Below are positions 1 through 8,775 of a stretch of DNA of 64,000 bases, in pieces. The DNA is from an uncultured Shimia sp. GTDB lineage: Bacteria > Pseudomonadota > Alphaproteobacteria > Rhodobacterales > Rhodobacteraceae. The notes below the pieces were generated by a model. The model ran no database searches, was not told the DNA's origin, and saw nothing but the letters and a program-made list of their open reading frames with translations. Numbering within the stretch: the stretch's first letter is position 1; every line of letters starts with the position of its first letter. The DNA lies in the NCBI GenBank assembly GCA_937897325.1, contig CALCOY010000063.1, forward strand, positions 1-64,000, written 5' to 3'. Position numbers and translations under genes: made by a program.

Positions 1-305
1 GGAAATCCATCGAAGCTCGCCGCGACGAAATATCGAGCCGCCCTGAAAAGCAGGATGTACTTCAGCAATCGTGATCCAAAACCTAACCAAACAGATTGTT
101 GCAATCAGGTCGGGCCCATACAAATCCACAAAAGCCATTCGCTGGGCCAGGACGAATGAGCGCGTTGGACACACGGACCAAACCGCTCTCCCGGTATTGG
201 CGCCTGTGGCGGATGTTGCGTGATGATGTGAGCGCGGTGGATTCTGTGAACTGGCGTCCCTGTCTGACGATTGGGACTTTCTCAATCCGACGACAGAATA
301 TTTCA
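1..305. other. No gene recognised at the window's left edge
   Basis: No open frame here gives a protein I recognise. An open frame runs through from position 96 into the integrase remnant at 306, but its first 70 codons resemble nothing I know and carry no clear ribosome-binding site. This stretch may be part of the same decayed mobile element. Confidence 0.4.
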
Positions 306-698
306 ATGTCGGATCAATGTGTTCCAACCCTGCGCCGCCGGTTTCTCGAAGATACGTGGATCAAGAGGCTGCAGCCGAAGACGCAGACGATGTATCTGCG
401 GGCTATGCGCGATTTCACCCGGTTTCCGGGGCACTCACCGCACCTCGCGACGCCGGACGAACTGCGCGTCTCTCAACTCGACATGAAGAATGAGGGCGTC
501 GGCGCAACGACCTGCGAAAACCGGCTGACTGTGCGGAGCGTCTTCTTCGCGACGACGGGTCAGCATCCCAAGATGAAGCGGTACATCAGTATCAGTGTGC
601 CGCCAATGAAGGCGATGTCGAAACAAAAAACGCGACGGGTTTTCACGCATCCGCCTCGCAGGCCGCGTGCCGTAGCGCATCAACTTTCTCAACCCTAA
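306..698 (+). pseudogene. Remnant of a tyrosine-type site-specific integrase (N-terminal part only)
   Basis: From the ATG at 306 the frame reads a typical N-terminal SAM-like core-binding domain of phage/integron-type tyrosine recombinases. Recognisable pieces are RRRFLEDTWIKRLQPKTQ, YLRAMRDFTRF and VGATTCENRLT. This resembles integrases that accompany IS91-like elements in alphaproteobacteria. Similarity fades after about residue 100 and the frame stops at 698, so the whole catalytic domain with its R-H-R-Y residues is absent. Function as a recombinase is therefore excluded. The flanks hold no transposase and no clear terminal repeats. The identification comes from motif memory and no search was run. 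Confidence 0.6.
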
Positions 699-1021
699 GG
701 TACATCCCCATACCGCCGGATAGCGTCAAAACCTGCCCGCCCTTTCCCGCTGGTCAGGTTTATCGCCGCTGCGGCGCGCACTGACATCGGCCATAAACCC
801 CAGACAAAACGGACGCCGAAACAAGGCAGTCCGACCAGAATGTGCCAGAACGTCACACTAGATCCCTCGTCTCATGACGGTGAAATGAAACTAAGTCCGG
901 GCGCGTTTGCCACGCTCGTCACATAATCCAAGAGAAGTGACGACACTCTTCAAAAATCCGGCGACGATCTGCAGGCAGACATCGACACAGACGTACAACA
1001 GACATAAGCAAATGTCGGTGT
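699..1021. other. Gap without a recognisable gene, between integrase remnant and usg
   Basis: Short open frames exist on both strands but none gives a familiar protein or has a good ribosome-binding site. The stretch lies downstream of the broken integrase and downstream (3') of usg. It is probably decayed mobile-element DNA plus the 3' untranslated region of usg. Confidence 0.35.
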
Positions 1022-1291
1022 TCAGTGCAGCGCGAATTCGCCCACAACGTTTTGCCATTCACCAGAAGATAGCACCTTACGATGGGTAAAGCGCACCGAA
1101 TGCAGCGGCCCATCCAGTTCGCGCTGCCAGAAGTCGACGAATTCGAACAGCTTAGGATGATCCGGTGCTATGTCGTAGTCCTGCCAGATGTAGCTGTTCA
1201 GCACGTGTTGATAATCGGGCATGCGGTAAAAGAACTCTGCTGTGGTCAGCCCATACCCTTTCAGCAGCAACTCGGTCTCGGAAAGCGCCAT
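1022..1291 (-). CDS. usg: Usg family protein
   Basis: An 89-residue protein with the family signature throughout: LLLKGYGLTTAEFFYRMPD near the start, then IWQDYD, FWQRELDGPLHSVR and a C-terminal GEFALH. Usg proteins are small, nearly invariant alphaproteobacterial proteins, sometimes annotated as linked to tryptophan biosynthesis; the molecular role is not established. The ATG at 1291 has an AAGGAG ribosome-binding site 7 bases upstream. The gene is divergent from gyrA with about 190 bases between the two starts. Length and motifs match the family, so identity is firm although the function is not. Confidence 0.85.
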   Translation of the reverse strand: MALSETELLLKGYGLTTAEFFYRMPDYQHVLNSYIWQDYDIAPDHPKLFEFVDFWQRELDGPLHSVRFTHRKVLSSGEWQNVVGEFALH

Positions 1292-1409
1292 CTCGTACTC
1301 CTTTTTGGCCCCTCTCGACTCAGCTTGGCGAAATAGAATTACTTTTCAATGAAAACAATGCGTTGGCACCGATCAATCTTGGCTGCTAACAAGGTTTAGA
1401 GCGTTGGCA

Positions 1410-1439
1410 TTGCACCTCATGTACTGCCCCTGCTATAAA
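1410..1439 (+). promoter_or_regulatory. Candidate sigma-70-type promoter for gyrA
   Basis: TTGCAC at 1410-1415 and TATAAA at 1434-1439 are separated by 18 bases and lie about 45 bases upstream of the GTG start of gyrA. Both hexamers are one or two bases from consensus. No experimental support is available. Confidence 0.45.
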
Positions 1440-1482
1440 GAAGCGCAAGATATAGATCCAAAGGCAGATTGGACAAAGCTAC

Positions 1483-4215
1483 GTGAACGACACGCCGCAA
1501 CCCCCTGAAAACGAAGACGAACCGCAGCGTCCTGCGTATGAAGGCTCTACCGTCTCTATCGAGGCGGAGATGCGGACGGCCTACCTCGACTACGCCATGT
1601 CGGTCATTGTCAGCCGCGCGATCCCGGATTTGCGAGATGGCCTAAAACCTGTGCATCGGCGCATTCTCTACGCCATGTGGGAAAGCGGGAATACGCACGA
1701 CAAGACCTACCGCAAGTCCGCGCGGCCCGTTGGCGACGTAATGGGTAAGTATCACCCGCACGGGGACTCGGCGATTTATGACGCTTTGGTGCGGATGGCA
1801 CAGGACTTTTCGATGTCGCTGCCCCTGCTCGACGGCCAGGGCAACTTCGGCTCGATGGACGGCGACAACCCGGCCGCCATGCGCTACACGGAAGTTCGGA
1901 TGGACAAGCCGGCAGCTTACGTCCTGGCAGATATCGATCGCGATACCGTTGATTTTCAAGATAACTACGACGGAAAAGACCAGGAACCCACAGTCCTGCC
2001 GTCGCGGTTCCCGAACATGCTGGTTAACGGCGCGGGCGGTATCGCCGTGGGTATGGCGACGAACATCCCCCCCCACAATCTAGGTGAGGTGGTGGACGCA
2101 ACGCTGGCACTGATTGACGACCCCGACCTGTCTTCCGAGCAGCTTATCGAATACGTGCCCGGCCCGGATTTTCCAACGGGCGGGATCATGCTGGGCCGCT
2201 CCGGGGCGCGCAAAGCTTATCTGGAAGGTCGCGGCAGCGTCATCATCCGCGCCAAGACCCGCGTCGAAGAACTGCGCAGGGACCGCTGGGCGATCGTGAT
2301 CGACGAGATCCCCTACCAGGTGAATAAAGCCACGATGATCGAGCGCATCGCGGAGGCCGCCCGTGACAAGCGGATCGAGGGGATCGCCCATGTGCAAGAC
2401 GAATCCGACCGCAACGGCGTGCGCGTGGTGGTGGAACTGAAGCGCGATGCCACGGCCGAGGTCGTTCTGAACCAGCTTTATCGTTTCACCCCGATGCAGA
2501 CGTCATTCGGATGCAACATGCTCGCGCTGAATGGTGGCCGGCCCGAACAGCTGACCCTTCGTCGCTTCCTCACATCTTTCATCGATTTCCGCGAAGAGGT
2601 CGTCGCGCGCCGCACGGCTTACGATCTGCGCAAGGCGCGTGAGCGCAGCCACATACTTTGTGGTCTGGCTGTGGCTGTTTCGAATGTGGACGAAGTCGTG
2701 GCGACCATCCGTGCATCTGCCGATGCGGCAGAAGCTCGCGCCAAGCTGATGGAGCGCCGCTGGCCCGCGCAGGACATCGCCGACTATATTAAGCTGATCG
2801 ATGATCCGACACATACGATGAATGATGACGGGACCTATAACCTCTCGGAAACGCAAGCACGCGCGATCCTAGATCTCCGGCTGCAGCGCCTCACCCAGAT
2901 TGGTGTCAAAGAGGTAACGGGTGAGCTTGAAGAGCTCGCCGCTAAAATCAAGGAATATCTGGAAATTCTGTCTTCGCGCGAACGGATCATGGGCATAATT
3001 TCGGATGAGTTGTGCGAAGTCAAAAACCTCTTTGCCGTGCAGCGCCGCACGGAAATCGTCGAGTGGTCCGGCGATATGGAAGACGAGGACCTGATCGAGC
3101 GTGAGGACATGGTCGTGACCGTAACATCAGGCGGCTACATCAAACGCACGCCCCTCGCAGACTTCCGGTCGCAGCGGCGTGGAGGCAAAGGCCTTGCGGG
3201 CATGCAGACCAAGGAAGAAGACGTTGTCACGACGCTTTTTGTTGCCAATACTCACACGCAGCTTCTGTTCTTCACGACCGATGGCATGGTCTACAAACTC
3301 AAGACGTGGCGTTTGCCGCAAGGTGGACGAACTTCCAAAGGAAAGGCCATTGTAAACATCCTGCCGATCCCGACAGGTGTGTCGATCGCAGCAATCATGC
3401 CGGTAGATCGCGACGAAAAAGACTGGGACGATCTTCAGGTGGTCTTTGCGACCTCAGCCGGAACGGTACGGCGCAACAAGCTGAGCGATTTCACCAATGT
3501 GAAGTCAAACGGCAAGATCGCGATGAAGTTCGAAGACGAACACGCCGAGACGACCCTGATCAACGCGCGTATCGCATCGAATGATGACGATGTGATGCTT
3601 GTAACAGATTCCGGGCGCGCCATCCGCTTTCCGGCAACGGATGTGAGGGTCTTCAACTCTCGCGCCTCAGTTGGTGTTCGAGGGATCAAACTCAACAACG
3701 GTGACAAGGTCGTATCAATGTCGATCATCCGTCATTTCGTTGCCACGCCCGAAGAACGCGTCGCCTATCTCAAGCAGCGCCGCCTGATGGCCGGAATCAC
3801 GGAAGAACCCGAAAACGATGAAGAGGATGTGGCGCCGGGCAACCTGTCCCCACAACGCTATGCCGAGATGTCGGCTGCGGAGAATCTGATCCTGACGATC
3901 ACCTCGGGTGGATCTGGCAAGCTGTCTTCTTCACATGATTATCCCCTGCGTGGACGCGGGGGCATGGGGGTCGCGGCGATGGACAAAGCCATGCGCGGCG
4001 GCCAGCTTGTCGCGTCCTTCCCGGTGGAGATGGAAGACCAGATCATGCTTGCAACCTCCAAAGGTCAGTCGATCCGTGTGCCTGTCGAAGGCATAAGCTT
4101 CCGGTCGCGCAACGCGGGTGGTGTTAAGGTCTTCGACACCGGGCCTGGCGAAGAAGTCGTCAGCGTTGCTTGGATTGCTGATCAAGGAGAAGAAGATCCC
4201 GCCGAAGGGAACTAA
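1483..4215 (+). CDS. gyrA: DNA gyrase subunit A
   Basis: GyrA carries the DNA breakage-reunion activity of gyrase and works with GyrB to introduce negative supercoils. The 910-residue product has the family's full length. The catalytic tyrosine is Tyr135 in [10 protein letters not shown]. The quinolone-resistance-determining region reads [10 protein letters not shown], with Ser96 and Asp100 at the positions of E. coli Ser83 and Asp87, so it looks like the susceptible type. The GyrA box QRRGGKG in the C-terminal beta-pinwheel domain separates it from ParC. An acidic insertion ([10 protein letters not shown]) sits in the C-terminal half. The start is GTG at 1483; the upstream ribosome-binding site is weak. 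A small ORF begins at the base after the stop codon. Confidence 0.97.
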   Translation: MNDTPQPPENEDEPQRPAYEGSTVSIEAEMRTAYLDYAMSVIVSRAIPDLRDGLKPVHRRILYAMWESGNTHDKTYRKSARPVGDVMGKYHPHGDSAIYDALVRMAQDFSMSLPLLDGQGNFGSMDGDNPAAMRYTEVRMDKPAAYVLADIDRDTVDFQDNYDGKDQEPTVLPSRFPNMLVNGAGGIAVGMATNIPPHNLGEVVDATLALIDDPDLSSEQLIEYVPGPDFPTGGIMLGRSGARKAYLEGRGSVIIRAKTRVEELRRDRWAIVIDEIPYQVNKATMIERIAEAARDKRIEGIAHVQDESDRNGVRVVVELKRDATAEVVLNQLYRFTPMQTSFGCNMLALNGGRPEQLTLRRFLTSFIDFREEVVARRTAYDLRKARERSHILCGLAVAVSNVDEVVATIRASADAAEARAKLMERRWPAQDIADYIKLIDDPTHTMNDDGTYNLSETQARAILDLRLQRLTQIGVKEVTGELEELAAKIKEYLEILSSRERIMGIISDELCEVKNLFAVQRRTEIVEWSGDMEDEDLIEREDMVVTVTSGGYIKRTPLADFRSQRRGGKGLAGMQTKEEDVVTTLFVANTHTQLLFFTTDGMVYKLKTWRLPQGGRTSKGKAIVNILPIPTGVSIAAIMPVDRDEKDWDDLQVVFATSAGTVRRNKLSDFTNVKSNGKIAMKFEDEHAETTLINARIASNDDDVMLVTDSGRAIRFPATDVRVFNSRASVGVRGIKLNNGDKVVSMSIIRHFVATPEERVAYLKQRRLMAGITEEPENDEEDVAPGNLSPQRYAEMSAAENLILTITSGGSGKLSSSHDYPLRGRGGMGVAAMDKAMRGGQLVASFPVEMEDQIMLATSKGQSIRVPVEGISFRSRNAGGVKVFDTGPGEEVVSVAWIADQGEEDPAEGN

Positions 4216-4380
4216 TTGGACGACATCTCCAACGCTTTCGTCGGCATCTCGGTCCTGAATCCGCCTTCTTATGGCTGGATGGTCTTTGTCAAACATGCTG
4301 GAAATCTGGGCGGTCTAGGCTTGGCCTGGGCCTTTACCGCGTTTCTCCAGCTCACGATGGAATTGGTCGATCTGCTTTAG
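4216..4380 (+). CDS. Possible small hydrophobic protein directly after gyrA
   Basis: A TTG codon follows the gyrA stop with no intervening base and opens a 54-codon frame in the same reading frame as gyrA, ending with TAG at 4378-4380. An AAGGGA motif sits 6 bases upstream of the TTG, inside the last gyrA codons. The product is mostly hydrophobic, with a glycine/alanine-rich centre (HAGNLGGLGLAWAF) that could form one membrane helix. I do not recognise it. It could be a real coupled small protein or a chance open frame. Confidence 0.35.
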   Translation: MDDISNAFVGISVLNPPSYGWMVFVKHAGNLGGLGLAWAFTAFLQLTMELVDLL

Positions 4381-4446
4381 CATCAGGCGCGATTGACAAT
4401 CCCGGGTCACTCTGGCCCCTTGCGAAAAATCCATGCGGAGGCACAA

Positions 4447-5673
4447 GTGCAGCTTTCAAAACGCATAACATCGCTCACAGGAGGCGTTTCAGATGGGTGG
4501 GACGTGTTCTATCGTGCCCGCGCTATGGTCGCCGCAGGCGAAAAGGTCACCGAATTGACGATAGGCGAGCATGACATCCGCACCGCCGCCCCAATCCTAA
4601 AAGAGATGCATGAACAAGCCATGTCGGGTCATACAGGCTATGCGATGGTGCCCGGCACGGATACGCTGCGCGACACCGTGGCCAAACGCGTGCAGGACCG
4701 GACAGGCGTTCCGACCACCCGGGCGAATGTTCTGATCACGCCCGGTGGTCAGGCCGCACTTTTTGCGGCACACGCCGCGGCCTGTGATCCCGGAGATACA
4801 GCGCTTTACATCGACCCATATTACGCGACCTATCCCGGCACCATCCGTGGCGTATCCGCCATTCCACAGGCGGTGCAAACGCGGGCTGAGGATGCGTTTC
4901 AACCGCGCAAGGCCGATCTGGAGACAGCAGCAAAGGGCGCACGGTCGTTGTTGATCAACACACCGAACAACCCGACAGGCGTCGTCTATGCACATCAAAC
5001 GCTTAAGGACATTGCGGGCGTTGTGAGTGACAAAAATCTCTGGCTGATCTCGGATGAGGTCTACGACACGCAGGTTTGGGAGGGCGAACACATCAGTCCC
5101 AGATCCTTACCCGGCATGGCAGACCGCACGCTCGTAGTTGGCTCAATGTCAAAAAGCCATGCCATGACTGGATCGCGCTGCGGCTGGATCATTGGCCCAG
5201 AAGCCGCCATCGATAAGCTGATCACCCTGGCGACACACACCACCTACGGCGTGCCGGGCTACATTCAGGATGCAAGCGTATTCGCACTGGATCAGGGCAC
5301 CGATTTCGAGACCGACATCGCGGCACCCTTTCGCCGCAGACGGGATGCCGCGCGAAAAATTCTTGCAGGCCAAAACGTGCTTGGCCTGATCCCGGCGCAA
5401 GGGGCGATGTATCTGATGCTGGACATCAGAGCCTGCGCAGAAAGTGGTGAGGGTTTTGCCAACGCCCTGCTAGATCACGAAAAGATCGCGGTAATGCCGG
5501 GCGAAAGCTTTGGTCAGTCTGCGGCAGGGCACATCCGCGTTGCAATGACGATTGAAGACAATGCTTTTGCTCACGCGTTGCGCCGGATCAGTGCATTTGC
5601 TGACGGGCAGGCCGCTAGACGAAAAGGGGCGCACCCAAACGGCGCGCCCCAAATCATATCAGAACCGAAGTGA
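4447..5673 (+). CDS. Class I/II pyridoxal-phosphate aminotransferase, AruH-like
   Basis: A fold-type I PLP aminotransferase of 408 residues. The PLP lysine is Lys236 in SMSKSHAMTGSRCGW; ISDEVY (201-206) supplies the cofactor-binding aspartate and tyrosine, and NTPNNPTG (171-178) is the asparagine loop. Stretches such as LWLISDEVY, EHISPRSLPGMADRT and AGHIRVAM resemble arginine:pyruvate transaminase AruH, but the substrate cannot be fixed from this. I chose the GTG at 4447 because GGAGG lies 5 bases upstream and homologues begin near this point; a TTG at 4393 would add 18 unlikely residues. The 3' end overlaps the convergent outer-membrane gene by 15 bases. Confidence 0.85.
   Translation: MQLSKRITSLTGGVSDGWDVFYRARAMVAAGEKVTELTIGEHDIRTAAPILKEMHEQAMSGHTGYAMVPGTDTLRDTVAKRVQDRTGVPTTRANVLITPGGQAALFAAHAAACDPGDTALYIDPYYATYPGTIRGVSAIPQAVQTRAEDAFQPRKADLETAAKGARSLLINTPNNPTGVVYAHQTLKDIAGVVSDKNLWLISDEVYDTQVWEGEHISPRSLPGMADRTLVVGSMSKSHAMTGSRCGWIIGPEAAIDKLITLATHTTYGVPGYIQDASVFALDQGTDFETDIAAPFRRRRDAARKILAGQNVLGLIPAQGAMYLMLDIRACAESGEGFANALLDHEKIAVMPGESFGQSAAGHIRVAMTIEDNAFAHALRRISAFADGQAARRKGAHPNGAPQIISEPK
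5622..5650 (-). terminator. Rho-independent terminator for the outer-membrane protein gene
   Basis: GGGGCGC (5626-5632) pairs perfectly with GCGCCCC (5644-5650). Read on the minus strand the hairpin is followed by TTTT (5625-5622). It begins 9 bases past the stop codon of the beta-barrel gene and lies inside the last codons of the convergent aminotransferase gene. Confidence 0.6.
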
Positions 5674-6258
5674 ACCGCGGATTGTAAAGGTGGTTGCGTC
5701 TGCATTGACGCCGGTGCCGTCGATATCATCGAACGAGTGTTCAAGGATTTCCGCACCAACGACGTAACGATCACTGACCTGATAGCTCAGGCCGATCCCA
5801 TAAAATTCACCAGTTTCGTTCCCCAGGGATGTGTCCACCTGTGCGACACCACCCGTCAGGTAAATCAGCGCCGGACCGGCGTCATAGCCAGCCTTGGCCT
5901 TTAACCGCGCGACCGAGTCGACCTCTGCAGCCGACGCACCAGCCGCTGTTGTCAGGTCAATGTCGGTGAAGTCATAGTCGATCTCACCACCCAGAACAAA
6001 TTGACCAAAGTCATAGTTGTAGCCGGCATGCAGACCATAGAGGATGTCATCACCACTTGCCGCAAGACCGGGGGCATCTGCATCCACATCGGCATAACCC
6101 AACTGCAGACCGATATAGGGGCCGGTCCAGTCACCACCCAGTTGGACGGGGGGCGGAGGCGGTGGGGGTGCCGTTACAACGGGCTCTTCAAGGCTGCCCG
6201 CGAAAGCTGCACTGCTCAATCCTGCCGTTACGAGTGCGGAGGTTATAATACGTTTCAT
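5659..6258 (-). CDS. Outer-membrane beta-barrel (opacity-type) protein
   Basis: A 199-residue secreted protein. A signal peptide ends at about SSAAFA-GSLEE, followed by a proline run (APPPPPPPV) and then alternating beta-strand segments typical of small eight-stranded porin-like barrels, for example WTGPYIGLQLGYADV and FVLGGEIDYDFTDID. It ends in aromatic ...IRGSLRF, the C-terminal phenylalanine signal recognised by the Bam complex. This pattern matches the Omp25/31-like surface antigen superfamily. I start at the ATG at 6258, which has AGGAG 9 bases upstream, not at the TTG three codons earlier. The role is probably structural or surface-related; no ligand can be inferred. Confidence 0.82.
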   Translation of the reverse strand: MKRIITSALVTAGLSSAAFAGSLEEPVVTAPPPPPPPVQLGGDWTGPYIGLQLGYADVDADAPGLAASGDDILYGLHAGYNYDFGQFVLGGEIDYDFTDIDLTTAAGASAAEVDSVARLKAKAGYDAGPALIYLTGGVAQVDTSLGNETGEFYGIGLSYQVSDRYVVGAEILEHSFDDIDGTGVNADATTFTIRGSLRF

Positions 6259-6615
6259 GTCACTCAACTCCTAAGTTCGGGCGTAGTTTTGCCCTCGTAT
6301 CGAAATTCGGTATTCGGTCGTTTGGTTTCAACGGGCTGAAATCACGCCTGCGTGAAGGTGGCCAATTTTGGCCCAAAACCAGCCATACAGTGCAAAAGGT
6401 TGCCAAAAACGACGTCGCAAACGGCGCAGACAGCCTGTTTCTGTCAATGTAATGTGTCTTTGCGACAACACATGGTGCGGATGATGCAAAGAATTTGGTG
6501 CAAGATCGCACTTGTCTGCCGAACAATCGGTGCCGGTCGCGGTCGGGCGGCACGGGGAAGACCTGAAAGAGCGTGGATCTAGCCATCTCTTTTCTCTTCA
6601 CCATGGAATTTGCAT
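6259..6615. other. Divergent intergenic region between outer-membrane gene and mttB-like gene
   Basis: This 357-base stretch separates two divergently transcribed genes, so it must hold both promoters. It contains a perfect 14-base palindrome, GGCCAA-TT-TTGGCC, at 6360-6373. I could not pick convincing -35/-10 pairs, and the short frames here look non-coding. Confidence 0.4.
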
Positions 6616-8157
6616 ATGAACGATCAAACCCCCACCCGCAGCGGCGGCCGTGCGGCACGCCGCGCCGCGCGCGCAGCACCTCTTGCCGATCACCTGCGGC
6701 CCGTCCGTCCCGGCCTTGAGGGCGGCAGCTATTCACCCCTGACCGATCAAAACGTCGAGCGTATCCACAAGGCTGCGCTGAAGGCGCTCGAAGAAATCGG
6801 TCTGGCGGATGCCCCGGAAAGCGGCATTGCACATATGACAAACGCCGGGGCGGTCTTGGGCGATGACGGGCGGCTTCGATTTTCTCCGGCGCTGATCGAA
6901 GACACGATTGCGAAGGCGAACCGGTCAATCACCCTGTTCGGCCGCGACACTGCACATGACCTGAATCTGTCGGGCAATCGGGTTCACTACGGCACGGCAG
7001 GTGCGGCGGTGCATATGGTAGAGGTCGAGAGCCGCAGCTACCGAGAATCGACACTACAGGATCTCCACGATGCGGCCCGCATCGCCGACGTGCTGGACAA
7101 CATCCACTTTCTGCAACGCCCAATGGTCGCGCGTGATGTGACGGACAACAGGCTGCTGGACCTCAACACGATATATGCCTGTTGTGCCGGGACGACCAAA
7201 CATGTCGGCACGTCCTTCGTCGAGAAAGCCTTTGTGACGGACGCGCTTGGCCTTTTGCACATGATCGCCGGCGGCGAAGCAGCCTGGCGCGCCAGACCTT
7301 TCGTGTCCAACACCAACTGCTTTGTGGTCCCGCCGATGAAGTTCGCAACAGAAAGCTGTGAAGTGATGGAGGCTTGTATCGAAGGCGGCATGCCGATCCT
7401 TCTGCTCAGTGCGGGCCAAGCGGGCGCCACGGCGCCTGCCCCGATTGCAGGCGCCATCGTTCAGGCCGTCGCTGAATGCCTGGCAGGTCTTTTCTATGTG
7501 AACGCAGTCAGGCCCGGACATCCAGCGATTTTCGGCACATGGCCCTTTGTCAGCGATCTGCGCACCGGGGCCATGTCAGGCGGAAGTGGCGAACAAGCTC
7601 TGCTGACTGCCGGCTGCGCTCAGATGCAGCGCTTCTATGATTTGCCCGGCGGGGCTGCTGCGGGTATGGCTGACGCCAAGCTCCCCGATATGCAGGCCGG
7701 TTGGGAACAGGCGATGTCGAATGCCCTGGCAGGACTTTCGGGTCTGAACATGGTTTACGAGGCCGCTGGCATGCATGCCTCGCTCTTGGGCTTCTGTCAT
7801 GAAAGCCTGATTTTGGGCAACGACATGCTGGGGCAGGCTTTGCGCTGCGTGCGCGGCATCGAAGTGACAGAAGACGCCCTGTCGGTGGAGACCATACGCG
7901 CGACCTGCCTGGGTGGGCCGGGCCACTATCTGGGCACAGAACAAACGTTGGGTGTCATGCAGACAGAATACGTCTATCCCGCAATAGCCGATAGATCTTC
8001 TCCCAAGGAATGGGAGGAAAATCAGCGTCCCGATCTGCTGGAGGCGGCCAGCGTGCGTAAGGATCAGATCCTTGCGGCAAGAAGTGCAGCGCGCTTCGAG
8101 CCATCAATCGACAATGCGATCCGGGAGGCATTCGAGATTCTGCTGCCGGAGGCATAG
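6616..8157 (+). CDS. Trimethylamine methyltransferase (MttB) superfamily protein, non-pyrrolysine type
   Basis: A 513-residue member of the MttB superfamily, whose known members transfer a methyl group from a quaternary or tertiary amine to a corrinoid protein. Recognisable stretches include the LKALEEIGLADAP N-terminal region, VHYGTAGAAVHMVE, and the long barrel segment with GQAGATAPAPIAGA. No in-frame UAG (pyrrolysine) interrupts the gene, so it belongs to the non-Pyl group that includes glycine betaine methyltransferases. No corrinoid protein or reactivase gene is nearby, so the partner must lie elsewhere. The arginine/alanine-rich leader (GGRAARRAARAAP) is normal for this group in Rhodobacterales. 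I start at the ATG at 6616 and not the TTG two codons earlier. Confidence 0.82.
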   Translation: MNDQTPTRSGGRAARRAARAAPLADHLRPVRPGLEGGSYSPLTDQNVERIHKAALKALEEIGLADAPESGIAHMTNAGAVLGDDGRLRFSPALIEDTIAKANRSITLFGRDTAHDLNLSGNRVHYGTAGAAVHMVEVESRSYRESTLQDLHDAARIADVLDNIHFLQRPMVARDVTDNRLLDLNTIYACCAGTTKHVGTSFVEKAFVTDALGLLHMIAGGEAAWRARPFVSNTNCFVVPPMKFATESCEVMEACIEGGMPILLLSAGQAGATAPAPIAGAIVQAVAECLAGLFYVNAVRPGHPAIFGTWPFVSDLRTGAMSGGSGEQALLTAGCAQMQRFYDLPGGAAAGMADAKLPDMQAGWEQAMSNALAGLSGLNMVYEAAGMHASLLGFCHESLILGNDMLGQALRCVRGIEVTEDALSVETIRATCLGGPGHYLGTEQTLGVMQTEYVYPAIADRSSPKEWEENQRPDLLEAASVRKDQILAARSAARFEPSIDNAIREAFEILLPEA

Positions 8158-8171
8158 CAATTCTGATCAGA

Positions 8172-8216
8172 GCGATGCCCGATCTTGGCCTGGGGGTGCC
8201 GTGGACCGGGCATCGC
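8172..8216. terminator. Strong hairpin between convergent genes, possible bidirectional terminator
   Basis: GCGATGCCCG (8172-8181) is perfectly complementary to CGGGCATCGC (8207-8216), giving a 10-base-pair stem with a 25-base loop. It lies 14 bases after the mttB-like stop and downstream of the convergent EF-hand gene. There is no T-run on either strand, so it may act with Rho or stabilise 3' ends instead of terminating alone. Confidence 0.45.
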
Positions 8217-8278
8217 GATGCTTCATTCGCGCTCAACGTTGTCGGAAATGCCCCGCAATCGCGCGAACAAAGCTACCT

Positions 8279-8536
8279 TCAGCCGTCCGTTTCTTCCGGC
8301 ATCAGCCCAGCTTCTTGCGCGGCGGCAATCTCATCTGCGTCAAGTGCGCCGTCCGCATTGAGGTCCATGGCCGAAAAGCCATCAGAGCTGACATCGGGGA
8401 AAGAGGCCTGAACCTCATCGATTGTCAGAACGCCATCGCCATTGGCATCCATCTCGGTCGCACTTTCGCCCATGGCCAGTGCCGGGATAGTCAGCGCGGT
8501 TGCGGCTGCAAAACCCAGTGTCGCAAGTCTCTTCAT
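8279..8536 (-). CDS. Small secreted EF-hand calcium-binding protein
   Basis: An 85-residue protein with a signal peptide (MKRLATLGFAAATALTIPALA) and two EF-hand loops: DANGDGVLTIDE and DLNADGALDADE. Both keep acidic or amide residues at positions 1, 3 and 5 and the glutamate at position 12, so they should bind calcium in the periplasm. I use the ATG at 8536, with GGGAGA 8 bases upstream, and not the GTG five codons earlier. The gene is divergent from an ECF sigma factor with about 240 bases between the starts. No enzymatic domain is visible; the role is unknown. Confidence 0.83.
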   Translation of the reverse strand: MKRLATLGFAAATALTIPALAMGESATEMDANGDGVLTIDEVQASFPDVSSDGFSAMDLNADGALDADEIAAAQEAGLMPEETDG

Positions 8537-8613
8537 TTTGGTGTCTCCCACTTTTTGAAGTGTCTTTTGAACGAGAGCTTTTTGTGTCTCTCACCATGTT
8601 TGAGTGGGAAGTC

Positions 8614-8625
8614 GACGTTTACGTC
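8614..8625. promoter_or_regulatory. Perfect inverted repeat between EF-hand and sigma factor genes, candidate operator
   Basis: GACGT-TT-ACGTC forms a perfect 12-base palindrome in the region between the divergent EF-hand and ECF sigma genes, 78 bases upstream of the EF-hand ATG. Its position suits a shared operator. No matching second copy was noticed in the window. Confidence 0.3.
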
Positions 8626-8775
8626 CCAATACCGCGCGACCTCAACCATCGCGGGCAACAGGATGCCGATACGCCGCCACGCCATGCGCGGCGGCTCGCC
8701 CAAAAAGGGCCATTTCGCACGATCGGCCAGAAACCCCCATCTGGTATTGCACCAGAAAGCCGCCAAGTTGATGTC

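Noticed and set aside
435-692. 85-residue minus-strand frame over the integrase remnant
   Set aside because: It is antisense to the recognisable integrase domain and has no similarity or ribosome-binding site.
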